The position numbers were made by a program, and so were the translations under genes. 64,000 nt of DNA from Rheum nobile (lineage: Eukaryota; Streptophyta; Magnoliopsida; Caryophyllales; Polygonaceae). The notes under the pieces were generated by a model, which was given only the letters and a program-made list of their open reading frames with translations, was not told where the DNA came from and did not search any database. The stretch is taken from the NCBI GenBank assembly GCA_027886185.1, contig WOAB01000323.1, positions 682,001-746,000 of the forward strand. Reading direction: 5' to 3'. Shown piece after piece: positions 9,676 through 19,193 of this stretch. Positions within the stretch are counted from its first letter, which is position 1. Every line of letters begins with the position of its first letter.

Positions 9676-10717
9676 CTACATAACCAAACCGCCACGACCT
9701 TGGTTTCCATGTTTGACGAGATATTCATTCATCCTTTCCCTAAATGGTACATCTCACCCTTCAACACTAGTATGCTTCCAATTGTTCCAAACGGCGGGCG
9801 GGGGTGGGATAGGGCAACGGTCATCAACTAGTCAAACCTGTAAAAAAATGAGTATTACATAATTCACAAGGTAAAGCTTTCGAGTATAAGTATGCTTACC
9901 GGGACAATATGATCATGATTTCCTACTAGTGCTACGGTATGCACCGTTGTGGGAGGTCGGGAACCCGGACGAGCTAACATGGGGAGACATGTATGAGGTC
10001 CACTCCATGAGAGAAAGACAAGAGCCACCTAGAATCTGGTTGCAAATGCTAACCCAACCATCAACATTTCCATCCAGTGATCCTCCCAGCAAGGTCTTGT
10101 ATGATCAACCATCTTGATAAGGTGGTCAATGTCAGTCACCATACTCGTTGGTCGGTAGAGATCTCGATGCAATTGCAGTTCCTTTGAAAGCTCATGTCGC
10201 ACGTAGTCGTAACTCTGTTCCCCCAACCCTAATAGTATAGACAAGGAACGGTACCCACAATGACCGTCACCTTGTACATCTTCTACTCGGGTGATGTAGT
10301 TGAACATGAAAGGGTCAACATTTCGTACACCCTAATTAAATTCGAGGTGACAAACATTTTTCCCGTTTCTTGGATCATATTCAATTTTGGGCGGGATCGG
10401 ACCAGTGCCACTCTCTTTGCCGTCTGAAACTCTTTTGGTGTCTCCATCATGCATCGGAGAAGGTTCTGATCCAACAGACGATTGAATGCTATCTGACTTC
10501 CTCTTCTTCTTTTGCTCATCCTTATTCTTCTTTTCCGCCTCCTTCTTCCTTTTCTTTTCCTCGTCCTTCTTCTTTTTTTCCTCCTTCTTCTTTAGCTCAT
10601 CCTTCTTCTTTTGGTCCTCCTCCTTTTTTTGTTCCTTCTTCTTTTTCTCCTCATCTTTGTGCTCCAACCAAGTGGGGTCCCTCTTGGTCGAGTCCTTCTT
10701 AGGTCTCCCCTTACTAG
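9676..10717 (-). pseudogene. MULE-type transposase tail fused to an OTU cysteine-protease domain, broken
   Basis: The minus-strand frame reads SKGRPKKDSTKRDPTW (an AT-hook-like tail typical of FAR1/MULE transposases), then a Lys/Glu-rich stretch (about 10660-10500), then an OTU domain. The OTU core has VEDVQGDGHCGYRSL, with the Asp and catalytic-type Cys of DGxC, and near its end GNHDHIVPV with the His. The frame continues unbroken from 10667 to about 9908 except for TAG at 10332-10334 and TAG at 10029-10031. A GTAAGC donor follows at about 9908. A second exon (acceptor near 9838) gives DDRCPIPPPPAVWNNWKH, then TGA, then VPFRERMNEYLVKHG and a stop at 9676. The 5' end is cut at 10718 by an LTR. 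It is most likely the C-terminus of a Mutator-like transposase with an OTU domain, now defunct. Confidence 0.7.
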
Positions 10718-13323
10718 TGTAACACCCCCTGACTTATTGTCGGTAGTGCCACACGCCAGTGACCTCAGACGTTACCGTCCAAAGTCGCCCAAGGCTTTAA
10801 TTGGAATAATTAATCTTAAATAAACACAATTAAATAACGGAAAGTTAAGCAGCGGAAGACATTTTTGAATGAAACTCAATACTTTTATATTAAAAGATCT
10901 CTCATCAAACGAGAGATCTGTTTTTACAACAGAGTGAAATTACAGCGGAAGACTTTAAATTACACAGCGGAACACTTCAAGAATAAACCTAGTACATGAC
11001 TAGGTTATAAAAATACATATTAAAGTAATACTTAACGATCTTTGAAATACCAGCACTTAAATCTGCAACTGCAAGTCTCTTCTTCAACGGTTACTTCGAG
11101 TCTTCGGGAACCAACCAATGATGTGCCGTATAGGACGGATGACACCAGCCAACCATGCAAGGAATAAAACCCGGTTGGTTAGTCTAATGAAAGACTATGC
11201 AAGGGTGAAAACAGAATGGTCCTAGTGATCGTAACTATTTACTATCATTGTCCCTCGAATAACAACCGAAGGAACGATATATAACCCGGAACTTTCACGG
11301 AATGATTAAAGTTTGAATTATCAAGAGAAGACTCCTAAAGGTCGAGTCTTATCGGGAACGTATAAAGAGAAGACTCCAAGAGATTGAGTCTTATCGGATA
11401 GCGTATGAAGAAAAGACTCCAAAAGATTGAGTCTTACGGGAAAGTATGACAAATGTTTGGGAACATAATAATAATTTCACACAAGCGTTTAAAAAGACTT
11501 GACCATTTGGGTCCACGACCAACCTCACCGCGTAATGCGAATTCAGATTTGGAAGGAGGACTTACTTTAGTCGAAGTCAGACGAGTTTCCAAGTTGTACT
11601 TCTCGCCCAAGGTTCATTAATTATGTGCATAGCGGCACTTATCTTATTTTAGTGACAAAGTGTACATTCACGTTATAAGCTTTTATATATCATCTCATCG
11701 CGAGAGATATTGAAGGGAATAAATCCTGAGAATCGGCACCAGTTGTGTGCACCTACCCTGAGTAAGGGCAAGGTCATGACCAGAGAGAGTACTAGGGAAA
11801 AATCCTCCTAGCACCAGTTATAAAGAAACAACTAGACCTCGCAAGGTACATAGCATTCCTACGAATACTCGTTCTAACTAAACAGTTAAAACCACATAAT
11901 AATCCACAACAATGCCATCATGGCAACAGTATATATATATATATATATATTATAGCGTTGTTTCTAACAGTATATACAACCTATTATAATATCTCTTTTA
12001 ATCGTATCAAATACGTTTATCAAAACTGTTCCCAACGAAAACAATATTCATCCCACTTAATTAACAATTAAAACAATTGATAATTAATAGAAATATGGAA
12101 TGATAAGCAAGAGCGAACCGCCACTTGCCTTAGCCTAGACGAACGATAGAGCGACGACTACTGTTGATATCCTTTCCGGGAGTATGGCCTATGCTTCAGA
12201 TAGCTCTAGCAAGGCTACGAGTCCACACACGACCCGACAAATAACGGTATAACTGACAAATTAATTAATAACGATTAATTTATCTGACGAACTCAAGTAA
12301 TTAAATTCAATAAATTTTTATGATTTTAAATCATAAAAATATTGATTGAATTTTCCTAAAGACAGATACGGATAAAAGTGGGTCGAAATTATACCGCTCG
12401 ATTGATCTCGGGTTAAATTTGGACAGAAAGGCTAATGGGCTTTTCGGCCCAAACTATGAGCTGGCTAAGGGCCCCCTCCTTTCTTCTTCCCTCGAACAAC
12501 AAACCACAACCGCGAGCGGCATCGAGCTCGACCCCGATGGCAGAGACCGACGACGAGCTCGGGTTCTCGCTCCCGGACACCTGCGCAACACCACGCCCCT
12601 CCTGGCTGCACACGGTGGCGACCCAAAACTCCGGCGAGGCTCGCAAGCTCCGGCGACAACAAGAACTCCGACGAACACGACGAGGCTCCAACGACGAGGG
12701 GCTTCGACTCCTCACGACGACGGCGACGACAACTCGGACGAGGGCTGCCTTCAACCACCGCTGCAACACACCTCCAGGGCTGCTACGACCACAGGCGAAG
12801 GTTCCGGCGACTCCTCGAAAATCCGGCGAGAGCTTGATCTCCGGTGACAATGGAAACGAAAGAGGAAGAGAGTAATCTGAGATCAGATTTGAGTGCCCAA
12901 AGCTCTCCCAAACTCTCCTCTATTTATAGCCCAAGGAGAAGAGCTCCCCCGCCCAGATCAATGGTGCATCAGCGGATCAACGGTGGCACGACAGACGATG
13001 CACGACGGAACACGCAACCTCTGACGCCAGGGATTTTCCGCGGTCGCGGTGGGTATTGCCGCGGTCGCGGTTTTGCCCATTTTGCGTCCTTTTGCCCGGG
13101 AACGAGCTTGGCATGGGATTAAACCCCGAAATAAATATATTTGTATCCAAACAAATATTCTAAGCCCCGAAAAATACATCGAATGTATTTTAAATCACTC
13201 AGGGAATTTTACAGAGATCCAACTCGCTACAGAAATTCCGAACTTCGCCAAACGAGTCTCGAATAATTGACGAGGGTTTGGGAAATTACCCAAATACCCT
13301 TATTAAAAATGAGGGGTATTACA
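10718..13323 (-). repeat. 3' LTR, TGTAACACC...GGTATTACA type, 2606 bp
   Basis: The ends form the imperfect inverted repeat TGTAACACCCC/GGGGTATTACA. Notable contents are a (TA)n run at 11932-11951, repeated AGACTCCAA(A/G)AGATTGAGTCTTA segments at about 11325-11435, a GC-rich CGACGA-biased island at 12470-12850, and two CCGCGGTCGCGG motifs at 13037-13070. The island has open frames on both strands, which I attribute to base composition because none resembles a known protein. A second LTR-end plus purine-tract-like junction (GGCGTTACAAC, then CTACCCCC) follows at about 13385-13405. Confidence 0.75.
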
Positions 13324-16300
13324 TCACTTCCCCCTAAAAAGAAGTTTCGACCCCGAAACTTGGCCGAATAACTCAAAAAAAACGAGGCGTTACAACACTA
13401 CCCCCTTAAAAAAGTTTTGACCCCGAAACTAGCATCGCTAAGCTAAAGGGACCGGTTCCACCATAATCTCCTTACCTGATCTTAGTATCCTTAAACATTT
13501 CATAAAGTACTAGCTCTTGGAAAACGATATGTTTCCTCAACCATACTACTATCTCGCACAGCCTACTTCCACGTACTATTCTTGTACTAACTCGTGACCA
13601 TCCTCAATGTCATAATTATCTCCTAAAATCATCGCACTAGTCTCGCTATACCTTAAGCATGAGACTACACATATTCCTCTTTCCTCTTCCTCTAAACTTT
13701 TCTCAAAGTATGTACCTTATCTTCCTTAAGTCGATATCCTTGAATAAATTTGGTTTCCGAAACCTGTACTACCAAAAATCGAACTATTATTCGGTCATGA
13801 TTCCTCTAATAACATACTGCCTACATCCCTTTCTCTTGCTAGAACAGATGTGATCATTCACAAGATTACCATTGTCTCGCTCAGAGTATCCATTACAATC
13901 TCCAATATAACCTTATTGTTATGACCTATTCCTCCTAAAGACCTTGATGTCCTTAATAAAGAGAATACATCATCTTTCTACTAACTTCCTTTCGACAATC
14001 CAATCCTCAAGTACATGCATAGAATTCAACTATACATCAACTTAGTACTTCCCTTTGTCATATAGACCTTACTCCTTACATACACGACTCACCTATTACA
14101 TTGGTTTCCTTACTCGTATTTGGCCCTTGTGCCATCTTTAACTCAAAATCTTCACTCATGTGATCCCACAATTACTCACACCACAGCCTATGTCCGATTA
14201 CCTCAACATGATTTACTAATCCTCTTCATAGGATTATACTCTCGTCTTACCCAAACGTGTCATACGATCACCTTTTCCTCAAGTCCACTTGATATCATCT
14301 ACCTACTTACTTTATGCCACACTATTGACCTTCAAACCCGAAACAACTTTTACTGGTCGAGTTTGCTATTCACCCAAAAATCCTTAGGCAATCAGTTTTC
14401 CTCATACGATTTATTATCCCAAATCAAGCACCATTTTGCTTTACGGATATTTACCATTTATCCAAGATTAACTTAACGTATTCCTTATTCAATCTCTAAC
14501 TTAAACCTTTAAGGTTCCTCAACTCTATTTACTCAAAATACCACATGGATGAACAATACTTTGCCTTCAAAATCCATCACTTCACATTCTAAATCCTTCA
14601 ATTGGTATATATTCGAGTAACAAATGTTACTTTACTCCTTAAATGCACATACGACAATTTCCCATGCTATATCCTTTTGTTTATCGATATCCTCCGAATA
14701 ACTAGGCCTTACACCATAACCTTTCAATTTCAAGTGTATTTCTCCCAATACAATTGTTCACAACTTAATTCCCAGAAGTGCTATATCATAAGCTTTATAG
14801 ACGTCATACTCTCTAACAATCCACATATCAGACCTTGTAAATCTCCAGATATCATAACTCCATATCCCTAGAAGGTACAATTCACTGATTCAGTTCCTTG
14901 GCCCAAATAAGTTTGGCCCTAAAGCTCACTTCCAACTCAAAACCTTTAGTTTCCTCAAAACAATGCCGTGATAAATCCATTAGCACAATTGTGACCAATC
15001 ACTTGATTTCCCCCCAAAACGTGACATCAAATCGCATTAACAGACATTGATCACTCTACGCCAATCATTTCTCTTAAGAAAGCCTCATAACGAAACCTCA
15101 GATAAATCTTCCAAGATGATACATATGACTTCACACCCTTAGCCTTTCCGAAAGTCTAATCCTCTGGTCCATAATGAACCTACTTACTTACAACTTCCAT
15201 AACCAAAATCCCTTGAGATATTACTCCTATTTCCTTAAGGTATCGTCCTGATAATTGATTCATTACCAACCGTATCAGTCACTTCTATCAGAATCTTTTA
15301 ATAGCTTTATACGATTAACGCTTGCTACCTTACTCCTTAGGCACACATAGACAATTTTCTCCACTAAATCCTTTAATTTATCGGAATCATCAACATAACC
15401 TATCCTTAACTGTAATCTTTCCAATTAAGTGGCCTCCTTCTAACACAGTAACTTCACAACTTAATCTTCTCCAAAGAATTGCTCCATAAGCCTTCTAACT
15501 GACAAAACTCACATAAAATTCAAATATCAAACCGTACAACCTTACAAGTTTCATAACTCCTTATTCCCTGATTGTATAACCTACCAATTTCAATCATTTG
15601 GTCCACTTAGATTTGGCTCAGCCGCCCTTTTCCTGACTCACATCCCAAAGGTTTGTTTAACTGGCTCAAATAACTTGTCTCTAACTTAAGATCCTTACAT
15701 TTCTCACACAATTTACTATCCATCCAAGACTTAATCATACCATTTCCTGATAGAATCTCAAAACGAAACTTCGAATAGATCTTCCAAAATAATACCTATG
15801 ACTTCGTACACTTGGTTGCTCCACAAGCTTTAACCACTGGTCCTACACTGGTCGTACCCACTTATAAATCTCATAACCATACTCTGGACTCTAAAGTCTT
15901 ACTCAAAGTCGAAATAGAGGAAACGAGTTCCCTATGAACTATCCCTCTTATACACTCATTCCCTTCTCAACAATCTATCCACATCAATGCCTACAGCATG
16001 ACCTCATAACTAGGCATTCTGATCTTCATGTAGTTCATTCCTATGTGCTTTGACCAGAACAAATGTTTAGGGTACTCATATGAGAAGAAAAAAAATTCCT
16101 AGTCCCATAGAGCATTAACCACATACATTTGTTTCCTACACCCTAAAAAAAATTGGTAAAAACTCAAATCACGAGATAGCGCTCGTCCGCTCAACGAAGG
16201 GAGTAATTAATGTCATATCGTTGTGACATTACTCCACGAATAAAGAGAGATTCCTAAGGACGGATCTAAGAATTCAGTAATGGAGTCGCCCCTGGTGTTA

Positions 16301-16580
16301 ACCATGTAGGGAACGAACACCTCGGTTCCATACGTTACCCCTCCTTTGTGAGTCCTGGCAGCCCTTATCCATACGTGATATAGCTGTTTTTGGCACTCAC
16401 GGAGTCTCGTATGAACGGACAATTTGCAATAGTAACGAATTTAGTAATTTCCGGAACAAGGAAACACTTCTTTATTATTCGAAACATTACATAAACCAAC
16501 TGATAGAAAGTCAAATAGACGGATTACTAAACTATGGAGACTGTCGACACAAGTCAACGCTCCTTATTCTAAAAAGCCTT
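13324..16580. repeat. Non-coding interior with a diverged ~690-bp tandem duplication
   Basis: No coding frame is supported here. Segments at about 14640-15200 recur at about 15335-15870 in the same order: CTCCTTA(A/G)..CACATA, then ..CACAACTTAAT.., then CTTCCAA(G/A)AT(G/A)ATAC(A/C)TATGACTTC. This implies an old duplication with a period near 690 bp. The sequence is strikingly CT/CA-rich on the plus strand. Confidence 0.5.
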
Positions 16581-16588
16581 ACAAAGTA

Positions 16589-17212
16589 CTACCACTTGTA
16601 CAAAGCTTCCCTCCCATCGGGGTGACGTATCACAAAGAGTCGCTGATCTTGACCCGAAGATTCCATAGGCGCCTTGCCTCTATCACGAGTAGCAGACGGC
16701 CCCAGAATAGATACTTCTGCCCGTGGGTTTTGTCCACTGCCAACTTTTGAGGCTTGATTTACTTGTGTTGGCCTTAGGCTCTTCTGCCTACAGTATGTCT
16801 TCACGTGACCTTCCCTCCCACAACTATAACATACTCGCTTCATCTTTTGGCAACTAGGGCTCTTGTGCCCGGCCTTACCACAGTTGTGGCATTGAATCCC
16901 GCCGCTATTCCAGCCTGAGTCCTTGGAGGAATCAGACGGAGTTGCCTTGGTCCTAGTACGACCAGACTTCTTGAACTTGGTGGGCGACGCTGGCCGCTTG
17001 AACAAGCAAGCCCTGCGATTCTGTTGCCCGCTCCTTGTCTTAATCTGTGCCTCCACACTAGCTGCGACTTGAGGTATGGGGGCCGCTTGGGCTTGCGGTA
17101 ACATATGGGCCGTTAGTACTTCGACCACTAATCCCACTATCTGCCCAATGGTTGTCGCATTTAGCACGATCGGGGCAGGAGGTGGAAATCCCCTTGCAGC
17201 TTGGGGGTCCAC
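16589..17212 (-). pseudogene. Retrotransposon Gag fragment with two CCHC zinc knuckles
   Basis: This 207-aa frame begins MDPQAARGFPPP and reaches the nucleocapsid region quickly. It has two perfect CX2CX4HX4C knuckles, CHNCGKAGHKSPSC and CYSCGREGHVKTYC, near residues 113-145, preceded by a basic Arg/Lys segment. A full Ty3 Gag has about 200-250 residues of capsid before the knuckles. Here the capsid is largely missing, so the gene looks internally deleted. The frame ends at a stop without entering protease. It belongs to the element whose LTR is at 10718-13323. Confidence 0.75.
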
Positions 17213-17869
17213 TTGTCCCTGATGAACATCTTGTCACAGGGTCGGGTCACTACTATGTGATCCAGATCCCGTGTCTTCCCTTGGTGGAGTAGCACTTCTC
17301 AGCCGAATTTGAGAATCGTTGCTAGGACTTTCGTTAGCTGCTCGGTTGGTGGGTCGGGTGTTCATCATCTGTGAACCATAACGTTAGTTTAGAACTTCTC
17401 CAACTAGTACTTGACACTGAGTCAATTACGTTATGATACGATTTATAAGGGTCCAAACTAATAACTCTATATTAATCTGACTGGCCCACCACCACTAACC
17501 GCAGAAACGACTTTTTCTTTGGCTTACTTGAAAGGAACTCTAGGAGAAATGTCAACCTTTAAATGACATTCCATCTAAGGAGAAATGATATTCCTAAGAA
17601 TGGATCTAAGGATATGATATTCCTAAGAATGTGACTAACATACATATAATATCTACAAGATATAATGTACAACTACTACACTAACATAATAATATTAATT
17701 CCATAGTATACGTACCAGTACTATATTTTCACTAATCGATTCAAGACCGGGCCCATCGACTACGCTTGAGAACAACATTCTCTCTCTTACTATTGTGCTT
17801 TGAAATTTTGTACATGTGAAGAAGGCATATGGAAGAAACAAATATATACAAGTATGTGAAATTCGACCG
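17213..17869. other. No gene visible
   Basis: This is AT-rich sequence. A motif GATATTCCTAAGAATG occurs twice (about 17588 and 17619), with a relative at about 16250. The far end of the Ty3-type element must lie here, but I cannot place it. Confidence 0.4.
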
Positions 17870-18040
17870 TTGGGGAATTCGACCGTTGGAAAAAGTGAGA
17901 ATTGTACACGCTGTAGTAGCGTGTACAATTCCCACTTTTTCAAACGGTAACTTGTACACGCTAGTAGCGTTTTATCGAACCGATTTTATTTTATTTTTTG
18001 GTTAAATCTCATTATGCATTTTTTTTTATTTTGGGTCATT
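17870..18040. repeat. Hairpin module, copy 1 (3' side of the B3 pseudogene)
   Basis: It contains arms 17890-17912 and 17918-17940 (one mismatch) around GTAGT, with pairing continuing outward through ACCGTT(G/T)G. TGTACACGCTAGTAGCG follows, then TCGAACC and TTTTTTGGTTAAAT(C/A)TCATTA. The same order of pieces recurs, in the same orientation, at 18815-19050. Confidence 0.75.
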
Positions 18041-18175
18041 TCATGTCATCCGAAATATGAATATAATATTAAATGCGTACTAGTACATGTCATCCGAAAA
18101 ATACATACATAACAATCTATGGAATCTTACAAAATCCCGCCAGCCGACCTATTAAATGCGTACTAGTAAATATCC

Positions 18176-18724
18176 CTAATCTTTGAATATTCTAACGTGG
18201 TATATAACTTGGGGACGCCGACCTATTATTTCAAACAGTAATACATCGTTAATTTCCAATCTATGAAATCTTACAAAATCTTGCCAGCCGTTGCCAAATC
18301 TGTATCGATTCTCACTCGTTGCGATACACACATGCAAATTAGCATTACCACAATTCAGGGTGACTTCCGTTGTTGCTGCAGAACTCAAGAATCTCAAAGC
18401 ATGCTCCCTCGGGATGCTCTGTATATTAGTAAGTGCATTTAAAGTTGATATTATGATCAAATCTGAATCATAAATTTACATTATGAAGGATGCGGTGCCT
18501 ACCAGCCGATATTCTGGGTAGACATTCGTTTGATTTAATACAACAATGAAACTCTTCTAAGGATCACGTCACATAGCTTCAACTCTTTCTAATGCTGAAT
18601 TTGTAACATCTTCAGCATCATCATCATCTCCAGTACCGTACGATGTGTAGCTGATGTCTTCTTCGACAATAGATGAATTTGAGTCATCGCTGATTACTAT
18701 CACATTTCTAGACGACGAAGCCAT
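18176..18724 (-). pseudogene. B3 DNA-binding-domain protein, two exons, two in-frame stops
   Basis: Exon 1 (18724-18503) starts MASSSRNVIVISDDSNSS with an acidic Ser-rich N-terminus, then FIVVLNQTNVYPEYRL. Exon 2 (18418-18176) starts SIPREHALRFLSS and gives FGNGWQDFVRFHRLEINDVL and FEIIG. Together this is the beta-barrel order of a plant B3 domain (REM-like). The splice is clean: GTAGGC donor and TATACAG acceptor, with an 84-bp intron in phase 0. In-frame TGA (18569-18571) and TAG (18557-18559) sit just before the B3 core, where Trp and another residue would be expected. Its 5' side carries three perfect or near-perfect hairpins. Probably a transposon-borne B3 gene that has decayed. Confidence 0.7.
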
Positions 18725-18814
18725 ACTAACTTTTGGAGAATTAAAACAAAATAAGATAGGAGAAGGGTGCATAAGTTATGGTGAAATTGTTTGTATTTAT
18801 AGGGTGAAATAGAG

Positions 18815-19050
18815 TCGTTGGAAAAATGACCGTTATTTAAACGCTACGTCGTAGCGTTTAAAAGTTTGCAACGGTCATTTTTTCATTTGAAATGTAAACG
18901 GTAACTTTAAACGCTACGTAGTAGCGTTTAAAGTTACCGTTTATGTTCGATTAAACCGGGTCCATTTTAAACGCTATTGCATAGCGTTTAAAATAGACCC
19001 GGTTTAATCGAACCCTTTTTTTTGGTTAAATATCATTAATTCTTTTTTAA
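18815..19050. repeat. Hairpin module, copy 2 (5' side of the B3 pseudogene)
   Basis: Three consecutive hairpins share AAACGCTA cores. About 18826-18883 is broken by an internal mismatch block. In 18895-18943 the 23-bp arms are perfect and the loop is GTA. In 18946-19012 the 32-bp arms have one mismatch and the loop is TGC. TTTTTTTGGTTAAATATCATTA follows, as in copy 1. Two weaker hairpins with AAACGCCA/AAACGCTA lie at 19062-19118. Confidence 0.85.
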
Positions 19051-19193
19051 AAAAAAACAGTTAAACGCCACATTGATGCGTTTAAAAAAAAAAGTAAACG
19101 CTACCAGATTGCGTTTAAAACCTGGTACGAAATCAAAAAAACACGGTGTAAAACCGAACCCCCTTCTTTTTTCACTTTGTTTATGTAAAAATA

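Larger units (their letters stand above)
10718..17400 (-). mobile_element. Degenerate Ty3-type LTR element inserted in the OTU gene
   Basis: A 2.6-kb LTR (10718-13323) with TGTAACACCCC...GGGGTATTACA ends is followed by a minus-strand purine tract. At the far end, a gag fragment with two zinc knuckles is on the minus strand, so the visible LTR is the 3' one. The interior 13340-16580 shows no reverse transcriptase or integrase and contains a diverged internal duplication. No second LTR is recognisable after 17400, so the right boundary is approximate. Possible reading: a truncated or non-autonomous chromovirus-like element. Confidence 0.6.

Noticed and set aside
10370..10823. Phe/Ser-rich plus-strand frames
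   Set aside because: They are antisense shadows of the Lys/Glu-rich linker of the OTU pseudogene.
12413..12875. Overlapping long open frames on both strands in the LTR
   Set aside because: They arise from GC-rich, stop-poor composition. None has a recognisable domain, and they overlap each other on both strands.
16213..16422. A 69-codon minus-strand frame
   Set aside because: No recognisable domain. It lies inside degenerate retroelement sequence and is too short to support alone.
17400..17480. Second LTR or initiator-Met primer-binding site of the 10718 element
   Set aside because: The sequence ACGTTATGATACGA only loosely resembles a degraded site, and no TGTAACACC repeat follows.
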